Below, piece after piece: positions 38,038-47,539 of a stretch of 64,000 nt of DNA; within the stretch, counting starts at the first letter, position 1; each line of letters opens with the position of its first letter. The stretch lies in NCBI RefSeq assembly GCF_003185915.1, contig NZ_QHLZ01000011.1, forward strand, positions 51,469-115,468. The letters run 5' to 3'. The notes under the pieces were generated by a model that was given only the letters and a program-made list of their open reading frames with translations, ran no database searches and was not told the origin of the DNA. Position numbers and translations under genes: made by a program. This stretch comes from Arthrobacter psychrochitiniphilus. GTDB taxonomy: Bacteria > Actinomycetota > Actinomycetes > Actinomycetales > Micrococcaceae.

Positions 38038-39021
38038 TTATTGGGCGCTCCCGGTTGTCAGCAGCTCAAGAACAGCGCTGTCTCGTTGGCGCTTCGGCGC
38101 AGCAACTTTGCCCTGTTCAAACAGCGCAATAACACGAGGATTGACGTAGGATTCTTTGGCTATGGTGGGGGTGTTGTGCAGCCATACGGACGCGTCCCGA
38201 ATAGCTGCTGTGACAGCGTCAGGGGATGAGGCGCCCAAACGATGGGAGCGAGCCAGCGAAACGGCAGCAACCGCCGTACCTTGCCAGGTTCGGAAATCCT
38301 TGGCGGTGAAGCCGCTACCCACTATTCTGCCCAGATACGCGTTAACATCTGAATCGGAGACGGAGTGCCACTGTTTGCGGCGCCCACTCTTGACCGGAAA
38401 ACACAACGCGGGACCTTGGCGCGGCTTGGCTGGCATGGTGGTGAAGTACTCCCCCAGCAACGCATCCGATAGTTGCACGTCCCACGCACCCGCTGACTTG
38501 CCCCGGAACACCAGCCGGATCTCGGAGCCTTGGACGCTAACGTGCCGCCGCTGCAATGTTGTGGCGCCAAAGGAACCGTTTTCATCGGCATAGGCGGCCC
38601 CGCCTACTCGCAACCCGGCACTGTCAATGAGACGCACCGCTGCTGCGAGCGTCCGCCGCTTGGCATCGTCTTGTTGTTGGAGGTCCCGTGTCACCGTCCG
38701 GCGCATGCTGGGCAGACGCTGGGCGAAGGCCAGCGAACGGATGAACTTCTCATCATCGCGGAGTTCTCGCCAGCGGGGATGATAAATGTACTGGGTGCGG
38801 CCTGCGGCGTCCACCCCGGTAGCTTGAATATGCGCCCGTGAATCTGACGCGATCCAAACCTGCTGCCACGCCGGCGGGACAGCTAGCGCATCAATACGGT
38901 TGATTAACTTTTCAGAGCTGATTCTCCGCCCATTTGCCGAAACATAGCTAAATCCACGGCCTGCGATCTTGCGAGATATCCCTCCAGATCCAGGTTCTAC
39001 TCGGAGCAATTGTGCAGTCAT
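38038..39021 (-). CDS. DNA topoisomerase IB (poxvirus-type)
   Basis: This 327-residue enzyme relaxes supercoils by a 3'-phosphotyrosine intermediate. The N-terminal domain has GRGFSYVSANGRRISSEKLI and PPAWQQVWI. The catalytic pentad is recognisable: AGLRVGGAAYADENGSFGATTL (Arg), ITLVF-like beta region with Lys (VFRGKSAGAW), KDFRTWQGTAVAAV (Arg) and the nucleophile Tyr in IAKESYVNPRVI. Length matches bacterial topoisomerase IB. Bacterial members are sporadic and tied to stress tolerance in some species; here it lies in a block with Dps and acidic mini-proteins. Confidence 0.92.
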   Translation of the reverse strand: MTAQLLRVEPGSGGISRKIAGRGFSYVSANGRRISSEKLINRIDALAVPPAWQQVWIASDSRAHIQATGVDAAGRTQYIYHPRWRELRDDEKFIRSLAFAQRLPSMRRTVTRDLQQQDDAKRRTLAAAVRLIDSAGLRVGGAAYADENGSFGATTLQRRHVSVQGSEIRLVFRGKSAGAWDVQLSDALLGEYFTTMPAKPRQGPALCFPVKSGRRKQWHSVSDSDVNAYLGRIVGSGFTAKDFRTWQGTAVAAVSLARSHRLGASSPDAVTAAIRDASVWLHNTPTIAKESYVNPRVIALFEQGKVAAPKRQRDSAVLELLTTGSAQ

Positions 39022-39174
39022 TATTCTCTCCCCCTTCGCAGATCTTCTAGGACTTTTGATAACCCTATTATCGTTAACTGTTCATTGCCTAGAGCCTGTG
39101 CTCTGCGAGAAGCTTGTCCAGGGCGTTTCTTGCCCCGGTGACCCGGCGTTGGCATTGGCATTGGCGTTGACGCA

Positions 39175-39210
39175 ATTGTGCCCCGCACTGCAAGCAGTGC
39201 GGGGCACAAT
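39175..39210 (-). terminator. Very strong hairpin between mini-protein and topoisomerase genes
   Basis: Perfect 17-base arms (39175-39191 and 39194-39210) close on a 2-nt gap, with the stem core TGCCCCGCACTGC. It follows the minus-strand mini-protein (39319-39546), so it probably ends that transcript before the topoisomerase gene. A TTGGCA-like 6-bp tandem run lies just beyond at about 39149-39172. Confidence 0.72.
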
Positions 39211-39241
39211 AAGTTCTTTGCACCGGCAGCTTCCAGAGCCC

Positions 39242-39286
39242 AGTGTCAAGAGGCAGAGTGTCAGGCGGCAGAGTGCCAAGAGACAG
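39242..39286. repeat. Three imperfect 15-bp tandem repeats
   Basis: AGTGTCAAGAGGCAG, AGTGTCAGGCGGCAG and AGTGCCAAGAGACAG lie head-to-tail in the 3' flank of the acidic mini-protein gene. The variation between units suggests an old, slowly diverging minisatellite. Confidence 0.8.
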
Positions 39287-39318
39287 TGACTAGTTGCTCA
39301 GAGCTCAGCTCAGATGCT

Positions 39319-39546
39319 CTACTCCGACAATGTGGCCGAACCTTCGGCTGTGGCGCCACCTTCGTCGGTCCAGTCCTGACCTAGTCCGTCATTGAGCGCG
39401 GGATCCGATTCGACGTCTTTTGGCTCGGGGGTCTGCGCCACTTCAGACGCTTCTTTTCCTACTTCAGGTTCACCAGCGCTATCCTCCATCAGCTTTTTGT
39501 CAACGCGGGGGCTCTGGGTGGGGTCAAAGTTCTCTGTGTTTGACAT
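39319..39546 (-). CDS. Small acidic, disordered hypothetical protein
   Basis: ATG 39546 follows AGGAGCAACACC; a longer reading frame to 39723 overlaps the Dps gene and is not used. The 75-residue protein starts MSNTENFDPTQSPRVDKKLM and is rich in Glu, Asp, Ser, Ala and Gly with one Trp, probably unfolded alone. It is 46 bp downstream of dps on the same strand and may be co-transcribed with it. Composition and size are like the 37707 protein, though I see no clear alignment. Similar proteins accompany general-stress genes in actinobacteria; function unknown. Confidence 0.72.
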   Translation of the reverse strand: MSNTENFDPTQSPRVDKKLMEDSAGEPEVGKEASEVAQTPEPKDVESDPALNDGLGQDWTDEGGATAEGSATLSE

Positions 39547-39592
39547 GGTGTTGCTCCTATTTTCGATGTGTAGGCTGTTGTTCCGCTGAGTT

Positions 39593-40159
39593 CTACTTTT
39601 TCTTCGTCTTCGCCGCGGCGGACTTCTCCGTGTGCGTCTCAGCGTTGAGGAGTGTCCCACCGGAATTTTCCAGGTGCGCGCGCATGAACCACTGGAACAA
39701 CTCCAGCTTCGCGGTCTGCCCAATCAGCATGTCCTCAGTGATGGGATCAAGTTTTCCAATAACAGAGATGGCGTCGCGGTGGCTGGAGACCACACCTTCA
39801 TAGACAACGTCCAGAGCGGCCAAATGCTCCATAGTGGAGGCTCGTCCAAGCGCGTAATCGTTCCAGTCCCGATCTCTCACCAACGCTCCGGGTAAACCGT
39901 TAGGCGAATCGCCCAGAGTAGCAATACGTTCCGCTGTCTCGTCAATCATCGCCCGGACCAGTTCAATCTGAGGGTCAAGCATGGTGTGAACACCAATGAA
40001 ATCCCTACCCACCACATTCCAGTGCGCATGCTTCAATGTCAGTTGGAGATCATTCAAGGCGTGGAGCCGTCCTTGCAGGGTGGCTGCCACTTGGTGACCG
40101 TCCGCAAGGGACAGGCCAGGGACCGTAAATTTCGCTGTGGAAGTTGTCTTGGAAACCAT
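39593..40159 (-). CDS. dps: Dps-family DNA-protecting ferritin-like protein
   Basis: Dps dodecamers oxidise and store iron and shield DNA during oxidative stress or starvation. The four-helix bundle is visible, with the inter-subunit ferroxidase ligands in LKHAHWNVVGRDFIGVH (His) and VRAMIDETAERIATLG (Asp, Glu). The N-terminus starts MVSKTTSTAKFTVPGLS, and the tail ends in AAAKTKKK, a Lys-rich extension that could bind DNA. ATG 40159 follows AGGAGTTTCC; an upstream ATG at 40189 lacks a ribosome site. 188 residues is within the range of the family. Confidence 0.93.
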   Translation of the reverse strand: MVSKTTSTAKFTVPGLSLADGHQVAATLQGRLHALNDLQLTLKHAHWNVVGRDFIGVHTMLDPQIELVRAMIDETAERIATLGDSPNGLPGALVRDRDWNDYALGRASTMEHLAALDVVYEGVVSSHRDAISVIGKLDPITEDMLIGQTAKLELFQWFMRAHLENSGGTLLNAETHTEKSAAAKTKKK

Positions 40160-40263
40160 GGAAACTCCTCTCAAAGCGGCCGCTCTCAAACGGCCGGTGT
40201 AGTTCTTACGGTAACGATTCGATCACAAGAACGCCAGCCCAGCGGGGCACCGGCCCGGCGCAC

Positions 40264-40287
40264 TAGCTGCTTAGCTGCTTAGCTGCT
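40264..40287. repeat. Three tandem copies of an 8-bp unit
   Basis: TAGCTGCT is repeated three times without mismatch just after the membrane-protein gene and before dps. It could vary in number by slippage; no function is known. Confidence 0.8.
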
Positions 40288-40301
40288 GTATGAAATCCGG
40301 C

Positions 40302-40697
40302 TCAGAACATTATTGGAATGAATCCAGCCACAGTACACAGGATTGCCACAGACACGAGTATCCAGCCGATGATCAAAAAAGGGTTATCGTTTCGGGGCGG
40401 CTCCAGCCCCCACCGGACAGGGTGGCAATGATCGTAATGGATCTCGATTCGGGTGCCAACATCCACTCCTTGGGTCTCGCCGTGATCGTGCAAGGAGACG
40501 TGCGGCATGTCTTCACTGTCAATCCAGCGGAAGCCTTTATATCCGCCGGCCTCGAACACCTCGGCAGTGGTGTTGATCCATTGGCAACGGCGGTTGGCCA
40601 CAATCCAGCCCACAATAACTAGTGGAATGCCGAGTACAAAACCCACCCACGACATCACTTCCAGCATCGGGCCAAAAGCGTCTGCGGGTCCGTTCAT
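40302..40697 (-). CDS. Membrane protein with DUF3592-like domain
   Basis: A 131-residue protein with two hydrophobic helices, one near the N-terminus (VGFVLGIPLVIVGWIVANRR) and one at the C-terminus (FLIIGWILVSVAILCTVAGF), enclosing a roughly 60-residue soluble domain. The intervening pattern (TTAEVFEAGG..., YDHCHPVRWG...NDNPF) is like the extracytoplasmic beta domain of DUF3592 proteins. Start MNGPADAFGPML. Function is unknown. It stands alone on the minus strand before dps. Confidence 0.7.
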   Translation of the reverse strand: MNGPADAFGPMLEVMSWVGFVLGIPLVIVGWIVANRRCQWINTTAEVFEAGGYKGFRWIDSEDMPHVSLHDHGETQGVDVGTRIEIHYDHCHPVRWGLEPPRNDNPFLIIGWILVSVAILCTVAGFIPIMF

Positions 40698-40997
40698 GCT
40701 CTGATCTTACGCGGAAGGTAGGTGCTGTGCTGAAAAACCGGCTGTGCGGGAGCGTTGCGTTTAAAAAAGGATGACATCCGCTGTTGGCGCCGAGAGCGGA
40801 CTTTAGCAGGTTCGCCGCACTACTGAGAGCAGAGAAGGGCACGATGGAATCAAAGCCTGCGCGGTCAAGGCAATGAGCGTCTATTGTGTGCGGGCGAAAA
40901 TGCACCACTGAAAGCATCTCCCCCAGGACTAAAGCGCAGGTCAGACCACTTACGTACGTGAGCTCCAGCGATCATCCGGCGGGGGGTCCGTTCAGCG

Positions 40998-43820
40998 CTA
41001 CTGTGGCTGGCGTAGAGTCCGTTTTGATATTGCACGCATAAGAATTTTGCGGATCTCGTCGAACCAGAGCACAGCCGATCCGAGTGCCACGCATGCGGCC
41101 CAGTGAGTGAGATCCATGGACGCAGTTCCGAAAGCCAATTGAAGGATCGGGACTTGGACAACAAGGATCTGAAGCGCCACGCTGAGTGTTATGGCACCCC
41201 AGAGCCACTTATTCGCGAACAGCATCCGGAACGCGCTGGTCGTCTCCGAACGGGCGTTCAACGCGTTAAACAGTTGGGCGAATACTAAGGTGGTAAAACC
41301 GGCCGTGCGTGCAACGGTGAGCGTGTCATTACCCTCGACGAGACCTCCTGGCAGGAAAAGATCGATGGTAAACAGCGTTGCCAATGCCATCACCAGCCCA
41401 ATGGAGAGGATCCCGCCCCACATACGCGCGTCGATGGTCCGGTCGGTTAGTTTGCGCGGCTTCCGCGCCATCACGTCGTCAACCTCAGGGTCGAGTCCCA
41501 TCGCAAGGGCGGGAGTTGAGTCGGTGATCAGATTGATCCACAGGATCTGGGTTGCGATCAGCGGCAGGACCAGCGCATCGCTACTGGCGTCAGTGAGTCC
41601 AAGGACACCGGCGAAAATAACGCCCAGAAAAACCGTGAGCACCTCGCCGAGATTTGATGAGAGCAGGTAACGGAGGAATTTTTTGATGTTTTCGAAGATC
41701 ACCCGTCCTTGACGAACCGCCGCCACGATGGTGGCAAAGTTATCGTCGGCGAGGATCATGCGCGCGGCACCCTTGGTGACTTCGGTTCCGGTGATTCCCA
41801 TCGCGACGCCAATGTCCGCAGACTTGATTGCGGGGGCGTCGTTGACACCGTCACCGGTCATCGACACGATTTGCTGATCGGCCTGCAGGGCGTCGACAAG
41901 GCGAAGCTTATGCTGGGGCGAAACGCGCGCGTACACGGATATCTCGCGTGTGAGATTGCGTAGGTCGCGGTCGTTGAGAGTGTCTATTTCAGCTCCGGTC
42001 ACTGCACGTGCCGAGGGTTCGATAATTCCGAGCTCGGCTGCAATCCTTGCCGCAGTCGTTGGATGGTCGCCAGTGATCATAATGACGCGGATACCCGCGC
42101 GGTGCGCTTCGGAGATCGCCTTGGCAGCTTCAGGTCTGGGCGGATCAACAATTCCAACAAAACCTGCGTAGACGAGGTCCTTTTCAAACGACGGGTCGAC
42201 GGCGGTTGCTGAGACTGCGGTGTCGAGCACCCGATAGGCCACACCAAGGGTGCGGAACGCCTGCGCCGACAGTGCCTCAATCTCATCGAGCGCCTCTTGC
42301 CGGAGAGTCTCGGTCAGGGGGACTGTGCTCTCACCTACCTGAAGCCGGGTGCAGCGGCCCATCAGCACATCGGGGGCACCCTTGCTTAGCAGCAAAAGAG
42401 CCCCATCGGCCTGGTCCTGATGCACAGTTGACATCAGCTTCCGCTCCGAGGTGAAGGGAATTTCCGCCTGCCGTTCGAAGTGAACCACCCGCTCCATGGT
42501 GCCCTCAAGCTTGCGAGCCGCCACAAGGAACGCAGCCTCGGTCGGATCACCCTGAATGTGCCACTCGCCGTTATCTTCAGAGAGCTGGGCATTGTTTGCA
42601 AGGGATCCTGCGCTGAGCACCAGCTGCACCTCAGCGCGGAGGTCCCCGGATAGCTCCTCACCAAGGCTGAGTACCGAACCTCTGGGGCGGTACCCGGCAC
42701 CAGTGAGGCTAGCCCGTCCCGATGCGGTGACCACGCGTTGGATCGTCATCTCATTACGTGTCAATGTACCTGTCTTATCGGTGCAGATCACCGACGCCGA
42801 GCCGAGCGCCTCAACTGCGCTGAGCTGTTTCACGACCGCATTGCGCTTTGCCATGCGCTGAACGCCAATCGCGAGTATCACCGAAAGCAGCGCAGGGAGC
42901 CCCTCTGGCACTGCAGCCACCGCGAGTGAGACCCCCAGCAGCAATACTCCAACGAGATCGCTCGGAGCCGAGATGCCCTCAACCAGAACCACGGTGAGCA
43001 TGACCACGAGAGCGACTATCACGACGATGATGCCGAGCAACTTGCCGATGCGGTTGATCTCAACTTGCAGTGGCGTTGGTTCTTCAACGGTTGCGTCAAC
43101 CATTCCGGCGATCGCCCCGACCTCCGTCGACATCCCAACCGCCGTAACAGCCGCACGCCCAACGCCCTGGGCAACGGATGTGCCTTTGTAGACCATGTTC
43201 ACCCGATCACCGAGCGATGCCGGCCCCATCAGGGTCGCCGGGTCCTTGAATACCGCTTCACTTTCTCCCGTCAGGGAGGCCTCTTGGATATGTAAAGAAC
43301 TCGCCGTCAGTATCCGGGCATCGGCTCCCACCGCGTCTCCTTCGCCCAGGACAAGTACATCTCCTCGCACCAGATCTGCGGACGGAACGGTCCTGAGTTC
43401 ACCGCCCCTCCAAACCGTTGATGTTGCGGCAGTCATCCTACTCAGCGCGGCCACGGCGTCTTCGGCCTTAGCTTGCTGTGTATAGCCAAGGATGGCGTTG
43501 AGAACGATGATCGTGGCGATCACGACGGCGTCGACGGGCACACCCTCGGCACCTTCCACGACCCAGACGACCAGCGAGATCGCGACCGCTGCGAGCAGCA
43601 GATAAATCAACGCATCCTGAAACTGGGCTATGACTTTCCGCCAGGCTGGCACCGGGGCTTTGCCACGCAAGTCGTTGGGACCGTCCACTAGGAGCCTCCG
43701 GGCAGCTTCTTCCTCGGAAAGTCCTGTCCTCGGGTCCACGCCCACCCCAGCCGCCACCGCTTCAGCGTCGAGAAGGAACGCATCGTCCGGTGGCATCGGT
43801 ACGGTGAGGAAGTCTGGCAT
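40998..43820 (-). CDS. P2-type cation-transporting ATPase (Ca2+-ATPase-like)
   Basis: The 940-residue pump has an N-terminal actuator start (LSEEEAARRLLVDGPNDLRG), about ten membrane helices, the TGES motif (ASLTGESEAVF), PEGLP in the fourth membrane helix, the phosphorylation site ICTDKTGTLTRNEM and hinge MTGDGVNDAPAIKSADIGVAM. PEGLP and overall length place it in P2A/P2B-like pumps that export Ca2+ (or Mn2+/Na+), distinct from heavy-metal P1B pumps. ATG 43820 follows AAGGGGATGGA; upstream Met codons lack support. The last helices end LRQPQ. No regulator or riboswitch is seen next to it. Confidence 0.92.
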   Translation of the reverse strand: MPDFLTVPMPPDDAFLLDAEAVAAGVGVDPRTGLSEEEAARRLLVDGPNDLRGKAPVPAWRKVIAQFQDALIYLLLAAVAISLVVWVVEGAEGVPVDAVVIATIIVLNAILGYTQQAKAEDAVAALSRMTAATSTVWRGGELRTVPSADLVRGDVLVLGEGDAVGADARILTASSLHIQEASLTGESEAVFKDPATLMGPASLGDRVNMVYKGTSVAQGVGRAAVTAVGMSTEVGAIAGMVDATVEEPTPLQVEINRIGKLLGIIVVIVALVVMLTVVLVEGISAPSDLVGVLLLGVSLAVAAVPEGLPALLSVILAIGVQRMAKRNAVVKQLSAVEALGSASVICTDKTGTLTRNEMTIQRVVTASGRASLTGAGYRPRGSVLSLGEELSGDLRAEVQLVLSAGSLANNAQLSEDNGEWHIQGDPTEAAFLVAARKLEGTMERVVHFERQAEIPFTSERKLMSTVHQDQADGALLLLSKGAPDVLMGRCTRLQVGESTVPLTETLRQEALDEIEALSAQAFRTLGVAYRVLDTAVSATAVDPSFEKDLVYAGFVGIVDPPRPEAAKAISEAHRAGIRVIMITGDHPTTAARIAAELGIIEPSARAVTGAEIDTLNDRDLRNLTREISVYARVSPQHKLRLVDALQADQQIVSMTGDGVNDAPAIKSADIGVAMGITGTEVTKGAARMILADDNFATIVAAVRQGRVIFENIKKFLRYLLSSNLGEVLTVFLGVIFAGVLGLTDASSDALVLPLIATQILWINLITDSTPALAMGLDPEVDDVMARKPRKLTDRTIDARMWGGILSIGLVMALATLFTIDLFLPGGLVEGNDTLTVARTAGFTTLVFAQLFNALNARSETTSAFRMLFANKWLWGAITLSVALQILVVQVPILQLAFGTASMDLTHWAACVALGSAVLWFDEIRKILMRAISKRTLRQPQ

Positions 43821-45082
43821 TCCATCCCCTTGCATCCTGAAGCGTTGTCTTTGCATATTGGCGAGCTAACTAGAATTCGAGCGTATGTCCTGCACGCAGC
43901 ACCACTGTATCCTCTTCCCTCACCTTCAGGGTTGTGTTCTCTTTCGGAACCAGTCAGCGCAACAAAGTGGTGCCTGTATGGCTGTGCGAAAAAGTTTCGG
44001 AGTGTGCTCGCGCTGACTTGAATCGGGACCTCTGATGCCAGAGCCTTGCAAGTAACCTGGCCACCTGGCCCAGACCCGCCCCAGACGCTGCCCTGCCAGA
44101 CCCGAGACGCGCACTGTGGATCCCGCAGACGCGTGGCGCCCCAAAAACTAGGCAACCACTAAAAGCGTCATACCCTGCCAAACTCCCTCCATTCAACATC
44201 TTCTACGCATAAGACCGTTCGATGCCAGCGGATGTCATTCCGGTTGCGCGCAGGGCGCATACTGCGCGTTCCACTCAGCAAATAGGGCCATAGGCTTTTT
44301 TCTGGCGAGCAGACGCGCGGCGGGCCTACCCACCTCCAATGGGCGCCGTCCGGATGCGCACAGGTCGGTCAAGTTCCGGCCACATCTGGTTGGTTTTTCA
44401 CAACATTCCGTACCTTAAACACCCTCAGCAGGTGGACACTGACCCTCCTCGGGTGGGCACCAGTGAAGCTAGGCCAGCGCTTGCGCTGTGGCGGAATAGG
44501 TGCGGACGGCAGGACGGCAGGACGGCAGGACGGCAGGACGTGATCCTCGATCATGCGGAAGTTGAAGGTGGGCGAGAACTCAAGGCTCAGAGAGCTTACG
44601 CCGGCCAACATCGGAAAAGTCCTCGGGGTAAGCGGCGCCACGGTGTACCCAACTTCCGTGGATAATACGCCGGGGCCGTGGGCGGTGAAGGAGGCCCAGA
44701 TGCTGCTTTAGCAAACGTGTCGCTATGATCTGCAAGTTGCCTCACTATCTTCAATCACAGTGCACAGGCGCTGGCACAGACGTTTCGAAGCAGTCTTTTG
44801 GTAGTGAAAGAAAACCACACTTTCAAACGATCAATCGATATGGGCACCTTTTTAGATTCGAGGGTCTGCGGCGTTCGCGTGCAAGGTGCGTGGGCTAGTG
44901 TCAGGTATAGGCATACTCCCGCGAAACCCATTCCGGAGGAAAATACCACTGACGAGCTCCATGCGGTCCTGGCAATGTCTGATTCCCCGTCCAGGCACCT
45001 TTGGATCGCACACCGATAATCGGCTATAACCTTCACCGGAAATCACTTCCGCCAGAGTTCCCATCGTCCTTCAGAGGAGAAA
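43821..45082. other. 1.26-kb intergenic region with one tandem repeat and no clear gene
   Basis: No open frame here has a ribosome site plus convincing protein sequence. The 44508-44539 tandem repeat and GC-rich palindromic bits near 44240 are the only notable structure. The last 100 bp hold the phosphoketolase leader (AGAGGAG before ATG). Confidence 0.5.
44508..44539. repeat. Four tandem copies of an 8-bp unit
   Basis: GGCAGGAC occurs four times perfectly, preceded by a half unit GGAC. It lies in otherwise empty intergenic DNA; copy number probably varies between strains. Confidence 0.85.
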
Positions 45083-47539
45083 ATGATGAAGATCCAAGAA
45101 AATGATACTTTTCCGATTCCAGCACAGGGCCCGCTCACCGCTGAGCAGCTGCAGCGTCTGGATGCTTGGTGGCGAGCGGCGAACTACCTCTCTGTCGGCC
45201 AGATCTATCTGCTGGATAACCCGTTGCTGCGGGAGCCATTGACACTGGAGCACATCAAACCGCGCTTGTTGGGCCACTGGGGAACAACGCCGGGGCTGAA
45301 CCTGATCTACGCGCACCTGAACCGTGTCATCAAGGCCGGGGACCTGAACGCCATCTACGTGACGGGACCAGGACACGGCGGTCCAGGGCTGGTGGCCAAC
45401 GCCTACCTCGACGGAACCTACAGCGAGGTCTATCCAGACATCAGCACCAACGAGGAGGGGCTTCGACGTCTGTTTCGCCAGTTCTCCTTCCCGGGCGGGA
45501 TCCCCAGTCATGTAGCACCGGAGACCCCAGGGTCCATCCATGAAGGCGGAGAGCTGGGGTATTCGTTGATGCATGCCTACGGTGCGGCCTTTGACAATCC
45601 AGATCTCTTGGTGGCCTGCGTTATTGGGGATGGGGAAGCGGAGACCGGACCGCTGGCTGCCAGCTGGCACTCCAACAAGTTCTTAGATCCGGTCCATGAC
45701 GGTGCGGTGCTGCCGATCCTGCACCTTAATGGTTACAAAATCGCCAACCCCACCGTTTTGGCGCGCATCCCCGATGAGGAACTGATGGCCCTGATGAAGG
45801 GGTATGGGCACCAGCCGTATCTAGTCAGCGGTGACGATCCTGAGCAGGTGCATCAGCAGTTCGCCGCGGTTCTGGATCACGTTGTAGCCGAGATCGATCG
45901 CATCCAGCACGATGTCCGGCACGGTGCCGTGACGCAACGGCCTCGCTGGCCGATGATTGTGTTACGCACCCCCAAGGGATGGACCGGACCTAAGGTAGTG
46001 GACGGGCTGCCTACCGAAGGCACTTGGCGCTCCCACCAGGTGCCACTGTCCGGTCTCCAGGACAACCCGGAACACCTGCGTCAGCTCCAAGACTGGCTGG
46101 CCTCCTACCATCCGGAGGAACTCTTCGACGCCGAGGGTGCGTTGCGGCCCGAGCTGGCCGATCTTGCCCCTAAAGGTGTCCGCAGGATGAGTGCAAACCC
46201 GGTAACAAATGGTGGTCTGGTCCTGGAACCACTCCACCTACCGGACTACCGCGACTACGCCGTCGCGCTTGAATCGCCGGGGACAACCGTCGCAGAGGCA
46301 ACCCGGGTCTTGGGCACCTACCTGCGTGAAGTCATCGCCAACAACCCCTCCACGTTCCGCCTGATGGGACCCGATGAAACAGCCAGCAACCGGCTCGGCG
46401 CCGTCTTCGAGGCCACCAACCGCGTCTGGCAAGGAGAAACGTTACCCACAGACGAGGGCCTAGCCCGGTCAGGGCGGGTGATGGAAGTCCTTTCTGAGCA
46501 CCTGTGCCAGGGCTGGCTAGAAGGCTATCTACTCACTGGACGGCACGGCATGTTCTCCTGCTACGAGGCGTTCATCCATATTGTGGACTCAATGGTGAAT
46601 CAACACGCCAAGTGGCTCAAAGTCGCCAACGAAATCCCGTGGCGAATGCCGATTGCCTCATTGAACTACTTACTGACTTCCCACGTTTGGCGCCAAGACC
46701 ACAACGGGTTCTCCCACCAAGACCCAGGCTTCATAGACCACCTGATCAACAAGAAATCCGAAATTGTCCGCGTCTACCTGCCCCCGGACGCCAACACGCT
46801 GCTCTCGGTGGCAGATCATTGCCTGCGCAGCCGCAACTACATCAACCTCATCGTTGCCGGCAAGCAGCCGGCACTGTCCTACCTCACGATGGACGAAGCG
46901 GAACTGCACTGTCAGCGCGGGCTGGGCATCTGGGATTGGGCAGGCAACGAAACCCTTGCCACTGGTCCAGGAACGGGCCCTGCCGGGGTGATACCCGATG
47001 TGGTCATGGCGTGTGCCGGGGATGTTCCAACCCTGGAAACGCTTGCCGCCGTAGACCTGCTGCGCCAACACTTGCCGGAGTTGACTGTCCGGGTGGTCAA
47101 CGTGGTGGACCTGATGCGTTTACAGCCGGAGACTGAGCACCCGCACGGGCTCCCGGAGGCAGAGTTTGACGCTGTCTTTACTGTCACTGCGCCAGTGATC
47201 TTTGCTTACCACGGCTATCCTGCACTGATCCACCGTCTGACCTACAGCAGGAATAACCACCAAAATTTCCATGTACGCGGTTTCCGTGAGGAGGGCACCA
47301 CTACCACTCCGTTCGATATTGTCATGCTCAACAGTCTGGATCGATTCCACCTGGTGATGGACGTCATCGACAGAGTCCCGGGCTTGGCCGAACGGGCTGC
47401 CGGGCTGCGTCAGCGGATGGTTGATGAACGTGTCCGCGCCCGCGCTTGGACCCGGGCCTACGGAGAGGACGATCCGGCCATCAGCGGCTGGAGTTGGCCC
47501 CATGCCCAGACTGCTGCGCCGGCGGTGGATGGCTCCTAA
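45083..47539 (+). CDS. xfp: Phosphoketolase (xylulose-5-P/fructose-6-P)
   Basis: This TPP enzyme splits xylulose 5-phosphate or fructose 6-phosphate with inorganic phosphate to acetyl-phosphate and a shorter sugar phosphate, saving ATP. The 818-residue sequence has the family start ([18 protein letters not shown]), TGPGHGGPG, the TPP-binding [16 protein letters not shown], and later [13 protein letters not shown] and [18 protein letters not shown] 45083 (or 45086) follows AGAGGAG. Its stop overlaps the next gene's start (TAATG), so the two are coupled. There is no acetate kinase or phosphotransacetylase in the window. Confidence 0.95.
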   Translation: MMKIQENDTFPIPAQGPLTAEQLQRLDAWWRAANYLSVGQIYLLDNPLLREPLTLEHIKPRLLGHWGTTPGLNLIYAHLNRVIKAGDLNAIYVTGPGHGGPGLVANAYLDGTYSEVYPDISTNEEGLRRLFRQFSFPGGIPSHVAPETPGSIHEGGELGYSLMHAYGAAFDNPDLLVACVIGDGEAETGPLAASWHSNKFLDPVHDGAVLPILHLNGYKIANPTVLARIPDEELMALMKGYGHQPYLVSGDDPEQVHQQFAAVLDHVVAEIDRIQHDVRHGAVTQRPRWPMIVLRTPKGWTGPKVVDGLPTEGTWRSHQVPLSGLQDNPEHLRQLQDWLASYHPEELFDAEGALRPELADLAPKGVRRMSANPVTNGGLVLEPLHLPDYRDYAVALESPGTTVAEATRVLGTYLREVIANNPSTFRLMGPDETASNRLGAVFEATNRVWQGETLPTDEGLARSGRVMEVLSEHLCQGWLEGYLLTGRHGMFSCYEAFIHIVDSMVNQHAKWLKVANEIPWRMPIASLNYLLTSHVWRQDHNGFSHQDPGFIDHLINKKSEIVRVYLPPDANTLLSVADHCLRSRNYINLIVAGKQPALSYLTMDEAELHCQRGLGIWDWAGNETLATGPGTGPAGVIPDVVMACAGDVPTLETLAAVDLLRQHLPELTVRVVNVVDLMRLQPETEHPHGLPEAEFDAVFTVTAPVIFAYHGYPALIHRLTYSRNNHQNFHVRGFREEGTTTTPFDIVMLNSLDRFHLVMDVIDRVPGLAERAAGLRQRMVDERVRARAWTRAYGEDDPAISGWSWPHAQTAAPAVDGS

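Noticed and set aside
39242..40287. Tandem repeats considered as a CRISPR array
   Set aside because: Units are 8-15 bp with no spacers and no cas genes nearby.
40862..41208. Short frames opposite and after the P-type ATPase C-terminus
   Set aside because: All overlap the conserved ATPase or empty DNA; none has protein-like conservation by eye.
45071..45670. 199-codon minus-strand frame opposite the phosphoketolase start
   Set aside because: Antisense to a conserved N-terminus; composition and lack of a ribosome site make it a shadow.
47446..47538. Longer start for the mutase/GH65 fusion
   Set aside because: This extension lies in the phosphoketolase C-terminus in another frame and gives a Cys/Gly/Arg-rich tail not typical of HAD proteins; the TAATG start at 47539 is better.
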